Shown: positions 52,737 to 62,010 of the stretch, piece by piece
Layout of the letters: each line of letters starts with the position of its first letter
Position numbering within the stretch: position 1 is the stretch's first letter
Notes under the pieces: model-generated
Told to the model about the DNA's origin: nothing
Database searches by the model: none
The model's input: only the letters and a program-made list of their open reading frames with translations
Translations under genes and position numbers: made by a program
Source: an uncultured Lachnospiraceae bacterium
GTDB lineage: Bacteria > Bacillota > Clostridia > Lachnospirales > Lachnospiraceae
Reading direction: 5' to 3'
Assembly: GCA_948470335.1 (NCBI GenBank)
Contig: CAOKOL010000005.1
Coordinates: 83,357 to 147,356, forward strand
DNA length: 64,000 nucleotides

Positions 52737-53390
52737 TTATACGACCGGACGGATGCATAAGCTGTCATTTTCTGTCTGAGGCGGCAAAAAAGTTTTTGAC
52801 AGGAATCCCACTGTTTCGATCCCCCGGCAGATACAGTCGGCCAGCTCCATCACCACGGACAGACGGGTGTTCTGCAAAAGCAGCGGTTCAAACCTCCCCT
52901 GGCTTCCCACAATGCCGGTAATGGAAATATGACCCACCGCGGACAGATCCTTGCTGACGCCAAGCCCCGGCTTCATCGCGCCTTTCGACAGCGTGATGCA
53001 GCCCACATGCTCTCTGGAGCCTATGGAAGCGTCGATGGCCACCACCACGGCGTCCCGGTATTTCTGTTCGATCAGCTCGATGATCTCTTCCAGATTCACC
53101 GCATGGACCGGCTGCCGAAGGGTTCCCAGTACGTCCGGACAGCCGCAGGCCGCCCTCTGCCTGTCCGACCCGCCCGGCCCTTTGTACCGTCCGGGCAGGC
53201 AGCTCCCCTCCCGGCAGGTCAGCATATGGCCGATCAGAGGCCCCAGGCTGTCTCCCGTGGAACGGTCGCTGCCGATACACAGATATAAAACCCTTTTTTT
53301 GCGTTTCTCCTCCCGGATCTCCGAAACCAGCCGGGCAAGCTGACCGCCAAAGGCTTCCGGGGAAAATGCTTCGTCGGCCCGATAATACAT
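52737..53390 (-). CDS. yyaC: Spore-protease-like protein YyaC (DUF1256)
   Basis: 217 residues from ATG at 53390; a TTG at 53408 has a better site (AGGTGA) and may be the true start, and the frame is open to 53468. Family features: YLCIGSDRSTGDSLGPLIG near the N-terminus (GPR-like hydrogenase-maturase fold), AIDASIGSREHVGCITLSKGAMKPGLGVSK and VGHISITGIV. YyaC belongs to the family of the germination protease GPR and is linked with sporulation. A ~30-residue insert rich in Gly, Arg and Cys (CREGSCLPGRYKGPGG) follows the first motif. It lies between the DUF6128-like and LysM genes. Confidence 0.87.
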   Translation of the reverse strand: MYYRADEAFSPEAFGGQLARLVSEIREEKRKKRVLYLCIGSDRSTGDSLGPLIGHMLTCREGSCLPGRYKGPGGSDRQRAACGCPDVLGTLRQPVHAVNLEEIIELIEQKYRDAVVVAIDASIGSREHVGCITLSKGAMKPGLGVSKDLSAVGHISITGIVGSQGRFEPLLLQNTRLSVVMELADCICRGIETVGFLSKTFLPPQTENDSLCIRPVV

Positions 53391-53481
53391 AATCGCATTC
53401 TGTTTCAAAGAATTCACCTGACTCTTTCCGGTATCACAGGAAACGAATAGGAGTTCCCTGTGATACAACCTCGTTCTGCCA

Positions 53482-54945
53482 TTAATTATTCCCCAAATTA
53501 ATGGGTGTATACCAGTAACCCCTTTTTCCGCCGGGCAGATAATTGGTAAATCCGAACATGGAGGCCATCACCCGCTCTCTGTCGCTGCAGCAGCCGGGTA
53601 CGCCCAGATAATACTGATGGGGCGTCGTCCCCCTGTAACAGGCCAGAATCAGATGGTGGTGACGGTAATAGCCGTGAAGCAGAAAGCTGTTATTGCCGTA
53701 CACCCAGTTTTCCCTGGGAAGCCTTCCGATATCTCTGGGCATGATTTTCAGTATCTCCCAGTCACTGCCCAAGCCGTTAATCATCAGTTTCGGATAGAAG
53801 GAAACCAGTTTCATCCACAGACTTTTCGGCGGTTCCTGATACATATCGCTCCAGATACACTGGTCCGGACAGGGACAGCCCGGCTTTTGCCCCGCCCCGG
53901 CCCTGTCCCGTACTTCGGACGGACAGCGCTCCTGTTCTGTTTCCTGCCGCGCCTCAGACGGACTCTGCCGGCAGTTTCTGTCTGTCCCCGGCGGCTCCTG
54001 TATGCAGTCCCTGACCGCCTCCGGCTGTTCCCGTATGCAGTCTCTGGCCGCCTCCGGCCGTTCCTGTATGCAGTCTCTGGCCATCTCCGGCCGTTCCTGT
54101 ATACAGTCTCTGGCCGTCTCCGGCCGTTCCTGTACGCAGTCTCTGACCGTCTCCGGCTGTTCCTGCCCGGTTTCCAGCGGTCCGCGCCGGATTTCCTGCT
54201 CTTTTTCAGCATCCGGCCGTTCCCGTACGTCCTCGAATTTTTCCGGCTGCCGATCTTTTTCTTCCCGGCAGGGCTCTGTCCGTATCAGAGATGGTTCGGG
54301 CGGCCCGAACAAGAGGGGCGCCTCCGGCGGCACGGCCATGTCGGCCATCATCTTCTCCACCTCTTTCTCCTCTAAAAGCTCCCGCAGCGTATCCCATTCC
54401 TCCCTCGTATCGTACATGGCTTCGGCAGCCTCCGCCTGCAGCAGCTCTCCTTCTTCCGGCTGTTCCTGTGCCTCCGGTTCATCCACCTGCGCCGCATGAA
54501 GAATCTCCTTTGGCGGCTCTCCGGGCGCAAACAGCGGAAAATCATCCCATACCGTAGCACAGATCAGACCATCTCTGTCATCTTCCACGTCCGGAAGCTG
54601 CTCCCAGGCCGCCTCTTTCTGACTGCCGCAGAGCAAAAGCCCTGCCACGCGGTTCAGATCGGAGGCATCCCCCAAAAAACGGGTAAGAGGCATCTGGACC
54701 CCCCATTCTCCCTGCCCGTTTCCGGCATTCATCTGACCCAGGCGCCACAGCCGCAGTTCCCGTCCGTCCCGCATAAAGCCGTAGACGTCCCACCTGGGCT
54801 TCCGGTTCAGAAATCCGCCTTTTACGGACATCTGCAGTCTGCACTGATTATTTCTGATCTCAACTTTTACAAATCCGGAGTTTTTTTCTTTGATCTTATG
54901 TTGATAAAAATACAGATAAGAAAACAAACGTTTATAATCAGACAT
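53482..54945 (-). CDS. DUF6128-like protein with central 11-residue repeats
   Basis: 487 residues from the ATG at 54945. A conserved N-terminal domain (~1-145, KRLFSYLYFYQHKIKEKNSG and a KVEIRNNQCRLQM strand) and C-terminal domain (~375-487, WMKLVSFYPKLMINGLGSDWEILKI, HGYYRHHHLILACYRG, GYWYTPI) are joined by ~225 residues of acidic low complexity. This linker contains five RPExARDCIQE repeats, each with a Cys. No signal peptide or membrane span. The domain pair fits DUF6128, known mainly from Lachnospiraceae; function unknown. First gene of the cluster with yyaC, LysM and DUF5711. Confidence 0.72.
   Translation of the reverse strand: MSDYKRLFSYLYFYQHKIKEKNSGFVKVEIRNNQCRLQMSVKGGFLNRKPRWDVYGFMRDGRELRLWRLGQMNAGNGQGEWGVQMPLTRFLGDASDLNRVAGLLLCGSQKEAAWEQLPDVEDDRDGLICATVWDDFPLFAPGEPPKEILHAAQVDEPEAQEQPEEGELLQAEAAEAMYDTREEWDTLRELLEEKEVEKMMADMAVPPEAPLLFGPPEPSLIRTEPCREEKDRQPEKFEDVRERPDAEKEQEIRRGPLETGQEQPETVRDCVQERPETARDCIQERPEMARDCIQERPEAARDCIREQPEAVRDCIQEPPGTDRNCRQSPSEARQETEQERCPSEVRDRAGAGQKPGCPCPDQCIWSDMYQEPPKSLWMKLVSFYPKLMINGLGSDWEILKIMPRDIGRLPRENWVYGNNSFLLHGYYRHHHLILACYRGTTPHQYYLGVPGCCSDRERVMASMFGFTNYLPGGKRGYWYTPINLGNN
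53999..54168 (-). repeat. 33-base minisatellite inside the DUF6128-like gene
   Basis: Five in-frame 33-base units encoding RPE(T/M/A)ARDCIQE-type 11-mers, each differing by a few bases. Copy number is likely to vary between strains. Confidence 0.85.
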
Positions 54946-55000
54946 ATTCTCATCTCTCCTCTCTCCTATCATATGAGGAGAAAGATGAAAATATTACGAA

Positions 55001-55041
55001 GGATCCGGCAAAACATACCGACGGCATGTTTTGCCGAATCC
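55001..55041 (-). terminator. Strong hairpin after purB
   Basis: GGATTCGGCAAAACAT pairs with ATGTTTTGCCGGATCC (one mismatch), with a short loop. The T-run after it is weak. Confidence 0.6.
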
Positions 55042-55062
55042 TGAAAAATGACACTTCTATAT

Positions 55063-56493
55063 TTATACCAGAATCTCGGCCTTTACGCCCAGCAGCTCTC
55101 TGTTTTCTTCCAGTATGGGACGGATTACGTCGGCCAGAAACTCCTCCACCTGCTCTTTTGCCCGTCCGGTATAACGGGCAGGCTCCATCAGCTTCTGCAG
55201 ATCGGAAAGGTTCAGGTTAAAAGCCGGATCGGCGGCGATCAGCTCAAGAAGATTATTATCCATGCCCTTTTCCTTCACATTCCGCCCAGCCTCCATGGAA
55301 AGCACGCGGATCCGCTCATGAAGCTCCTGCCGGTCGCCGCCGGCCTTCACCGCGTCCATCATAATATTTTCCGTAGCCATAAAGGGCAGCTCCGCCATCA
55401 GACGCTTTTCGATTACTTTCGGATATACCACCAGGCCGTCCACCACATTCAGATACAGATCAAGAATCCCGTCCACGGCCAGAAATGCCTCCGGAATGCT
55501 GATCCGCTTATTGGCGGAATCGTCCAGCGTCCGCTCGAACCACTGGGTAGACGCCGTTATCATGGGATTGATGGAATCCGCTATCACGTAATTGGCCAGA
55601 GAGGCGATCCGCTCGCTGCGCATGGGGTTTCGTTTATAAGCCATGGCCGAAGAACCGATCTGATTTTTCTCAAACGGCTCCTCCACCTCTTTCAGATGCT
55701 GTAAAAGACGGATATCATTGGAAAATTTATGGGCGCTCTGGGCAATGCCGGCCAGCACGTTCAGCACCCGGCTGTCCACTTTTCTGGAATAGGTCTGCCC
55801 GGACACCGGATAGCAGCCGGGAAATCCCATCTTCTCCGCGATCTTCCGGTCTACCGCCTTTGCCTTTTCATGGTCGCCGTCAAAGAGCTCCAGAAAGCTG
55901 GCCTGGGTTCCTGTCGTTCCTTTGGAGCCAAGAAGCCGCATACTGCCGATCAGATAATCCAGATCTTCCAGATCCAGCGTAAGCTCCATCATCCACAGGG
56001 AAGCCCGCTTGCCCACGGTGGTAGGCTGCGCCGGCTGAAAATGGGTAAAGGCCAGCGTCGGCTGCGCCTTGTAGCTGTCCGCGAATTTTGCCAGCTCATT
56101 CAGCACGTTCACCAGTTTTTTCTTCACCAGCTTCAGCGCTTCCCTCATCAGGATCATATCGGTATTATCCCCCACGTAACAGGAGGTAGCGCCCAGATGG
56201 ATAATCCCTTTGGCTTTCGGACACTGGGTACCGTAGGCATAGACATGTGCCATCACGTCATGGCGCACCAGCGCTTCCCGCTCTCTGGCAACCTCATAGT
56301 TAATATCGTCCTGGTGCTCTTTCAGCTCCTGAATCTGTTCCTCGGTCACAGGCAGTCCCAGCTCATGCTCTGCCTCGGCCAAGGCAATCCACAGCCGGCG
56401 CCAGGTCTTAAACTTCATGTCCTGGGAAAAAATATACTGCATTTCCTTGCTGGCATACCGCTCAGACAAAGGACTTTGATATCTGTCAGTCAT
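55063..56493 (-). CDS. purB: Adenylosuccinate lyase
   Basis: 476 residues from the ATG with AGGAGGATAGTT upstream. Acts twice in purine synthesis, cleaving SAICAR to AICAR and adenylosuccinate to AMP, both releasing fumarate. Fumarase-superfamily signatures: HLGATSCYVGDNTD (~85-98), LAFTHFQPAQPTTVGKRA with the catalytic His, and the GSSAMAYKRNPMRSE loop (~285). Follows purC by 76 bases in the same direction. Confidence 0.95.
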   Translation of the reverse strand: MTDRYQSPLSERYASKEMQYIFSQDMKFKTWRRLWIALAEAEHELGLPVTEEQIQELKEHQDDINYEVAREREALVRHDVMAHVYAYGTQCPKAKGIIHLGATSCYVGDNTDMILMREALKLVKKKLVNVLNELAKFADSYKAQPTLAFTHFQPAQPTTVGKRASLWMMELTLDLEDLDYLIGSMRLLGSKGTTGTQASFLELFDGDHEKAKAVDRKIAEKMGFPGCYPVSGQTYSRKVDSRVLNVLAGIAQSAHKFSNDIRLLQHLKEVEEPFEKNQIGSSAMAYKRNPMRSERIASLANYVIADSINPMITASTQWFERTLDDSANKRISIPEAFLAVDGILDLYLNVVDGLVVYPKVIEKRLMAELPFMATENIMMDAVKAGGDRQELHERIRVLSMEAGRNVKEKGMDNNLLELIAADPAFNLNLSDLQKLMEPARYTGRAKEQVEEFLADVIRPILEENRELLGVKAEILV

Positions 56494-56569
56494 AACTATC
56501 CTCCTATGTGGGAAAGAAGCGTTCCGGTCCTTCTTTCCCACAGCCGCATCATCTGTTCAACTGTCTGTT

Positions 56570-57280
56570 TTATTCGATGCCAAGACGCTTGAACACTTCC
56601 GCGTAGGCGTCCTCCACATTGCCCAGATCCCTGCGGAAACGGTCCTTGTCCAGTTTTTCTCTCGTTTCCTTATCCCACAGACGGCAGGTATCGGGAGAAA
56701 TCTCGTCGGCCAGAATAATGGTTCCGTCCTCCAGTCTGCCAAACTCAATCTTAAAGTCGATCAGTTCGATGCCGATGCTGTCAAAATATCTAATCATCAC
56801 TTCATTTACCTTGAAGGCATATCTGGTGATGGTATCAATCTCCTCCTCGGTCGCCAGACCCAGGGCCAGCGCATAATATCGATTGATAAACGGATCTCCC
56901 AGATCGTCGTCCTTATAACTGAACTCCAGCGTAGGGCAGAGCAGCTTTCTTCCTTCCTCAATGCCCAGCTTTTTGGAAAAGCTGCCGGCGGCCACATTTC
57001 TTATGATTACTTCCAGCGGAACGATCTTTACCGCTTTCACGGCGGTTTCCCTGTCGCTTAATTCCTCTACCAGATGGGTAGGCACCCCTTCTTTTTCCAG
57101 AAGCCGCAGAACATGGTTGGTCATACGGTTATTGATGGCGCCTTTTCCCACAATCGTACCTTTTTTCTGGCCGTTAAACGCCGTGGCGTCATCCTTATAA
57201 TCCACAATCAGGATGCCTTCCTCATCTGTTTTGTACACCTTTTTTGCCTTGCCTTCATAGAGTAAATCCAGTTTTTTCAT
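56570..57280 (-). CDS. purC: Phosphoribosylaminoimidazole-succinocarboxamide synthase
   Basis: 236 residues. Of two ATGs two codons apart, the second (57280) sits nine bases after GAGGAGAA and is preferred. Motifs: [11 protein letters not shown] at the N-terminus, [17 protein letters not shown] (~35-51), [17 protein letters not shown] and [13 protein letters not shown] near the C-terminus. Joins aspartate to CAIR using ATP in purine synthesis. It has its own consensus promoter 112 bases upstream and is likely co-transcribed with purB; other pur genes are not in the window. Confidence 0.96.
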   Translation of the reverse strand: MKKLDLLYEGKAKKVYKTDEEGILIVDYKDDATAFNGQKKGTIVGKGAINNRMTNHVLRLLEKEGVPTHLVEELSDRETAVKAVKIVPLEVIIRNVAAGSFSKKLGIEEGRKLLCPTLEFSYKDDDLGDPFINRYYALALGLATEEEIDTITRYAFKVNEVMIRYFDSIGIELIDFKIEFGRLEDGTIILADEISPDTCRLWDKETREKLDKDRFRRDLGNVEDAYAEVFKRLGIE

Positions 57281-57391
57281 CGTCATTTCTCCTCGTATTT
57301 ATATTGTGCGCCTCCATTCCGTCCGCTTTTGTCTTTTTCCTTTCGCGGCCCGGATTTTACGCCTGTTTCACATATTTCGGTAATCATCTGC

Positions 57392-57420
57392 ATTATAATA
57401 CAGAGACTATGGAATTGCAA
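57392..57420 (-). promoter_or_regulatory. Predicted sigma-A promoter of purC-purB
   Basis: -35 TTGCAA (57415-57420), 17-base spacer, consensus -10 TATAAT (57392-57397). The ~105-base leader shows no purine-riboswitch core that I recognise. Confidence 0.7.
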
Positions 57421-57534
57421 TATCCATTCGCTCAGAGATTTCCGGCTTATAAACCATTTTTTGCAGTATTTTCACCAGAGCGTATCTGAAAACGGTTTTC
57501 CGGCACGCTTGCGGCATCCGCCGGTCTTTCGCCG

Positions 57535-58032
57535 CTATCTGCCCCGCTGTCCGTGGAAATACCGGGTGGCATAACGGACTTCCCCATCCTCAGAAAGCTC
57601 CATAACCATATAGGACGGCTCGCGCCCTTCCTGCCTGGGATAAGAAATGCTTCCGGGATTTAAAAGCGTCAGTCCGTTCTCCTGTTCCAGCAGAGGCCGG
57701 TGGGTATGACCGAACATAACGATATCCACGCCCCGCTGCAAAGCCTCCTCCCGCAGATAATCCATGCACAGAGACACCCGGTAATAATGACCGTGGGTCA
57801 GAAGCACACGAAAAGGCCCCAGCGTGATCTCCTTCTCTCTGGGCAGCCGGGAAAAAAAATCATTGTTGCCCGCAACGATCTCCACCGGACAGCTTGCGAT
57901 ATGGTGGATATAGTCCTCGCTTCCCTCCGCGTCCCCCAGGTGGATCAACATATCCACCGGCTTTTCATCCAGCAGTGCCTGACACAGATTCCCGTTTTGT
58001 CTATGAGTATCGCTGACAATCAAAATTTTCAT
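57535..58032 (-). CDS. YfcE/MJ0936-family metallophosphodiesterase
   Basis: 165 residues of the calcineurin-like fold with all metal ligands: SDTHRQ (Asp8/His10), HLGDAEG (Asp), AGNNDFF (Asn), LLTHGHYY (His) and FGHTHRP. The family is small bacterial phosphodiesterases with broad activity in vitro; the natural substrate is unknown. Its ATG overlaps the rdgB stop (ATGA), the usual order in Firmicutes (rdgB-ysnB). Confidence 0.92.
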   Translation of the reverse strand: MKILIVSDTHRQNGNLCQALLDEKPVDMLIHLGDAEGSEDYIHHIASCPVEIVAGNNDFFSRLPREKEITLGPFRVLLTHGHYYRVSLCMDYLREEALQRGVDIVMFGHTHRPLLEQENGLTLLNPGSISYPRQEGREPSYMVMELSEDGEVRYATRYFHGQRGR

Positions 58033-58709
58033 CTGTCGTTCACCTCATAATTATGGTTCCCCGGCTCTTTTTCCGGGTTTTCGCCGCGGGCACTTACGGC
58101 CTGTGCCTCTTTTTTCAGCAGTTCTTTCATCTCCCGCAGCGCCTTTCCTCTGTGACTGATCCGGTTTTTTTCTTCCGGCGTAAGCTGGGCCATCGTTTTG
58201 CCGAACTCCTCCACAAAAAAGATGGGATCATAGCCGAATCCGCCTTCCCCCGCGGCTTCCCGGGCGATACTGCCCTCCACACTGGCGCCGGCCGCAAGCT
58301 CCCTGCCGTCAGGAAGCACCGCGCCGATGACACAGACGAACCGGGCGCTCCTTGCCTCTCTGCCCACGTCCGCCATTTTTTGAAGAATGATTCCGTTTTT
58401 GATCTCGTAAGGCGTATCTTCCCCCAGATAGCGGGCCGAATAAACCCCCGGCTCTCTATTCAGATAATCAATTTCCAGACCGGAATCGTCGGCCAGCACC
58501 AGGCCCCCGCAAAGGGCATGGACGGCTCTCGCTTTAATCAGGGCATTTTCCTCAAAAGTCTTTCCGTCCTCGACGATTTCCGTCTCCACACCCGCCTCTT
58601 TCATAGACACGATCTGCTGTCCCAGATCTTTCAGGATCATCTCCACTTCTCTCAGCTTTCCTTTATTTCCCGTGGCAAATACAATCTTGCCGGGCAGTCC
58701 GTTCCCCAT
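58029..58709 (-). CDS. rdgB: XTP/dITP diphosphatase (RdgB/HAM1)
   Basis: 226 residues from the ATG preceded by GGAGG and AAAGG. Removes non-canonical purine nucleotides (dITP, XTP) from the nucleotide pool. Signatures: VFATGNKGKLREVEMIL (~9-25), TFEENALIKARA, LADDSGLEIDYLNREPGVYSARY and FGYDPIFFVEEFGKTMAQL, HRGKALREM. A short Arg/Glu tail extends beyond the usual end. Directly followed by the phosphodiesterase gene. Confidence 0.95.
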   Translation of the reverse strand: MGNGLPGKIVFATGNKGKLREVEMILKDLGQQIVSMKEAGVETEIVEDGKTFEENALIKARAVHALCGGLVLADDSGLEIDYLNREPGVYSARYLGEDTPYEIKNGIILQKMADVGREARSARFVCVIGAVLPDGRELAAGASVEGSIAREAAGEGGFGYDPIFFVEEFGKTMAQLTPEEKNRISHRGKALREMKELLKKEAQAVSARGENPEKEPGNHNYEVNDR

Positions 58710-58772
58710 CCTTTGTACCTCCGTCCGTCTTTTATATTCACATATCGTTTTGTATGATACCATATCAAATCG

Positions 58773-60515
58773 TTACTCCGGTTCCTTCTTTGCTCCTGTA
58801 AACAGAAATGCGTTCCTGTCGCTGGTAAACGCTTTCAGACAGATATTGCAGTCCTGGCTTTTCTCCGCGCTGGTCCATGTGTTTCCCCTGGCACTGATAT
58901 AGCCCTCTCCGTCGTCCAAAATCACCGACTCCGCATTTTTTGCCACCTCATATTCAATGGCAATCGGATGAACCGATCCCGGCGTCGTCAGCTTTACGAT
59001 CACCGCAAACCGCTCTCCTTTTTTCAGGTTTACAGGCTCATCGAATTTGATCGTATAATACCCCGCATCTTCCAGCTCTCCCTGCGCCACCAACTGCCGT
59101 TTTAAAAAATCCAGATCGTCTTTCACATCCTCCGCCACATAGATCGAATATCTGGAGTCGGAACCTGTGGCATAAAAACCCGCCGCCTCCAGCGTTTCCT
59201 CTCCGCCGGCTTCATAGATATTGGCAAACCAGGCGGTATCGATGCCGTAGCCCATCTGTCCGGTCCAGCCGCACAGATCGCTCTGATAAATATTGTCATA
59301 ATTATCGCTGTCCTCCACCCCGGTATAGACCAGGTTATGGATGCCGATATTCGTATCGTAATAGGAAACGTAAAAAACGCCGCCGTCTCCGAAATAAGTG
59401 CCCCAACTGTTCAGGCAGACAAAGGCGCCGTCTCCCGGCACTTCATTGTTAAAATTTTCCTTCGGATAATAATCGTCCCATCCCACGATTACCACTTCAT
59501 GATTGACTTTTTCATTTCCGATATAACAGTAGGCGCTGTTCTCGCTGTTATAATAGATGGATTTGCTCCGGTAATCCTGCAAAGACAGATAAAGAGAAGA
59601 CTGGACACCGCCGTAAAAATAGACGGCCCGCTTAATCGCCTTAAAATCCTTGCTCTCAATCATCCGAATTTCCTGCACATGTTTTACCGCCTTTAAGCCG
59701 CCCGGCGACTGTCCGTCATTATAGGGATCATCTTTTTCCAGCACAGGACCCTGCCAGGCTGCCAGATAGGCCATGGACATGGTGTAGTCTCCGCCGTCAT
59801 CCCGACCTGTGGAAAAGGAATGGTGCAGCGTCATATGATCCTCCGAAAAATCCAGCCGTTCTTCCGGAATCAGCGCCGATTCCATGGCAGACAGGCTGGC
59901 AAAGGCCCAGCAGGTCCCAAGGGTTCCCTGATCCCTGACACCCGGCATCCGTCCCTTTTCCCGATAGTCATAAGCCGGAGGCAGTTCCGGAAAAGCCGGC
60001 CTTTTGGCGCAGAACACGGCCAGATACTCCTGGCTTTTCCACTCATATGTATAGCCAAGCCCTTTCTCCAGTGCCTCGACAGGAAGATAAAAAACATCGT
60101 CCCGGATCACCGGCGGCGACTCCAGAGCCAGAGATTCCCCATTCATCAGCATCTGGGTATGACCTTCGTTCAGCACCAGTTCCACGTCATTTTTCTCGAT
60201 CACCAGTTTCCGGCCGGAAAACACTCTGGTACTGCAGGAAAAAGCGTCCGTCAGAATGTTGGCGGAGAGCATCAGGTTCTGATTACGGTCCACAAAGGCC
60301 TGTTCAACTCCCAGCACGATTTCCCTGCCGTCCACCTGCAGATGAATCTGCTCGGCATTGACGGCCTCAATAATCAGCTCTGTCCACTGGTCAGCTACCG
60401 CCATCTCCGTTTTTCCCTTTGTCACCATGTCTTCCGATCCCGTAAGGCTGACCTCAACGGCAGCCAGGAACAGAAGCGACAGGCATAAAACAATACATAA
60501 TTTGCGAAATCTCAA
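58773..60515 (-). CDS. Secreted papain-like (C1) cysteine protease with copper-amine-oxidase-type stalk
   Basis: 580 residues starting at TTG (60515) with AAGGGGATAGG upstream. Signal peptide (~1-22), a stalk resembling the copper amine oxidase N-terminal domain (~70-160), then a C1A domain with Cys202 (GTLGTCWAFAS), His339 (VNHEVVIVGWDD) and Asn369 (LNSWGTYFGDGG), and a C-terminal lectin-like beta domain (~450-570, GFYATGSDSRYSIYVAEDV; GERFAVIVKL). This C1-plus-lectin-like layout is common in surface proteases of Clostridia. Expected outside the cell, with a role in proteolysis of host or wall proteins. It lies upstream of rdgB with a 63-base gap. Confidence 0.9.
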   Translation of the reverse strand: MRFRKLCIVLCLSLLFLAAVEVSLTGSEDMVTKGKTEMAVADQWTELIIEAVNAEQIHLQVDGREIVLGVEQAFVDRNQNLMLSANILTDAFSCSTRVFSGRKLVIEKNDVELVLNEGHTQMLMNGESLALESPPVIRDDVFYLPVEALEKGLGYTYEWKSQEYLAVFCAKRPAFPELPPAYDYREKGRMPGVRDQGTLGTCWAFASLSAMESALIPEERLDFSEDHMTLHHSFSTGRDDGGDYTMSMAYLAAWQGPVLEKDDPYNDGQSPGGLKAVKHVQEIRMIESKDFKAIKRAVYFYGGVQSSLYLSLQDYRSKSIYYNSENSAYCYIGNEKVNHEVVIVGWDDYYPKENFNNEVPGDGAFVCLNSWGTYFGDGGVFYVSYYDTNIGIHNLVYTGVEDSDNYDNIYQSDLCGWTGQMGYGIDTAWFANIYEAGGEETLEAAGFYATGSDSRYSIYVAEDVKDDLDFLKRQLVAQGELEDAGYYTIKFDEPVNLKKGERFAVIVKLTTPGSVHPIAIEYEVAKNAESVILDDGEGYISARGNTWTSAEKSQDCNICLKAFTSDRNAFLFTGAKKEPE

Positions 60516-60552
60516 CAGCCTATCCCCTTATCACCTTTTCACAGGAATTCCC

Positions 60553-60578
60553 CATATCGGCTTTTCGGAGCCGATATG
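60553..60578 (-). terminator. Hairpin after the THUMP methyltransferase gene
   Basis: Perfect 9-bp stem CATATCGGC/GCCGATATG with an 8-base loop, seven bases after the stop. No T-run; it may act as an attenuator between the two genes. Confidence 0.5.
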
Positions 60579-60584
60579 CCTGTT

Positions 60585-61736
60585 TCATCCGTCTTTGCGG
60601 CGGGGCGGCTTCGGTCCCAAAAAGTGGTAAAAATATGTTTTTATCATGCCATTGTAAATCTTACGGTTTTTATCGGCTTTCCGGCCCATATACTTCTGCG
60701 CATCCTCATAGGACGTAATGATATAGGCGGACCAGGCGTCCAGAGCCGCAAAACGCTCTCCCAGCTCCCGGTACAGCGCCGGAAGATTCTCTTTCTCCTC
60801 GATCCGCTCCCCATAAGGAGGATTCGTAATCAGAAATCCGTACTTTTTCGGATGGCTCAGGGCGCTGACCGGACGCTGCTGAAAATGAATCAGATGGTCC
60901 ACTCCCGCCAGCTTCGCATTCTCCCTGGCTGACTTTATCACTTCCGGGTCCAGATCATATCCCTGGATATCTGTCCGCACCGAAAGATCCATCTGGTCAT
61001 GGGCCTCGTCAACCGCATCGGTCCACAATCTTTTATTCATCAGGCCGGACCAGCTTTCCGCCAAAAAGCTGCGGTTCATCCCCGGCGCCACATGGGCCGC
61101 CATCATAGCCGCCTCTATGGGAAAGGTGCCGCTGCCGCAGAATGGGTCCACCAGAATCCGGTCGCCCCGCCAGGGCGTCAGCATCAAAAGAGCCGCTGCC
61201 AGAGTTTCCGTCAGCGGAGCTTTGCTTTTATAAATCCGATAGCCTCTCCGGTGCAGAGATTCGCCGGTGGTATCCAGTGTCAACGTCACCTGGTCTTTTA
61301 ACAGAAAAGCACGGACGGGAAAAGCCGCTCCGTCTTCCGGGAACCACTCCTGACGATAAATCTCACCCAGGCGGGACACCATCGCTTTCTTTATAATTGA
61401 TTGTATGTCCGAGGTGCTGAATAAAGTACTTTTTACGCTGGTTGCTTTCGTCACCCAAAACTTTCCGTCTTTCGGTATGTACCGCTCCCAGGGGATCGCT
61501 TTCGTCTGCTGAAACAGCTCCTCGAACGTCTTTGCCTGAAATGTCCCTGCCTTTAAAAGAATCCGCTCCGCCGACCGGAGAAAAATATTCGACCGGGCCA
61601 CAGCCTCCCAGTCTCCCAGAAAGGTTATCCTTCCGTCCTCCACACTGCTGATCTCATAACCCAGATCGTAAATCTCCCGTTTCAGTACCGACTCCAGACC
61701 AAAATGACAGGGGGCGATCAATTCCAGATATTCCAT
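60585..61736 (-). CDS. THUMP-domain 23S rRNA guanine-N2-methyltransferase (RlmL/YpsC-like)
   Basis: 383 residues from the ATG with AAGGA eight bases upstream. The N-terminal half is a ferredoxin-like/THUMP region (~1-155, LELIAPCHFGLESVLKREIYDLG), the C-terminal half a Rossmann methyltransferase with ILVDPFCGSGTFPIEAAMM (~190), GYDLDPEVIKSARENA and the catalytic NPPYGER (~278). Like B. subtilis YpsC it corresponds to the first half of E. coli RlmL, which makes m2G2445. Confidence 0.92.
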   Translation of the reverse strand: MEYLELIAPCHFGLESVLKREIYDLGYEISSVEDGRITFLGDWEAVARSNIFLRSAERILLKAGTFQAKTFEELFQQTKAIPWERYIPKDGKFWVTKATSVKSTLFSTSDIQSIIKKAMVSRLGEIYRQEWFPEDGAAFPVRAFLLKDQVTLTLDTTGESLHRRGYRIYKSKAPLTETLAAALLMLTPWRGDRILVDPFCGSGTFPIEAAMMAAHVAPGMNRSFLAESWSGLMNKRLWTDAVDEAHDQMDLSVRTDIQGYDLDPEVIKSARENAKLAGVDHLIHFQQRPVSALSHPKKYGFLITNPPYGERIEEKENLPALYRELGERFAALDAWSAYIITSYEDAQKYMGRKADKNRKIYNGMIKTYFYHFLGPKPPRRKDG

Positions 61737-61966
61737 ATGTTTTCCGTCCTTTTTATGTGAATCCGACAAAATGCGTCTCTGTCAGCGCTATCGTTTCTCT
61801 GTGTTTGCGTGCCTTCGTTCCGCCGGAACAGATCCTGCCCATCTCCGCGCAACATTCCCGAATCACAGAAAAGTACGCAGGACTTCCCATAATACGAATA
61901 ACCGGGTATCCTGACTACTCATATATTAATGCCCGCAGGCCCACTTTGTCAACCGCTTCTATGTAA

Positions 61967-61990
61967 GACCCGCCGAATAAAAGGCGGGCC
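61967..61990 (-). terminator. Terminator after the Asn-rich small protein
   Basis: GGCCCGCC/GGCGGGTC stem-loop, 20 bases after the stop codon at 62011. Confidence 0.6.
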
Positions 61991-62010
61991 GTTTGTTCCG
62001 CAGCGGAAAC

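Noticed and set aside
57281..57534. Purine riboswitch upstream of purC
   Set aside because: The leader after the predicted start is ~105 bases and lacks the conserved three-way junction pattern.
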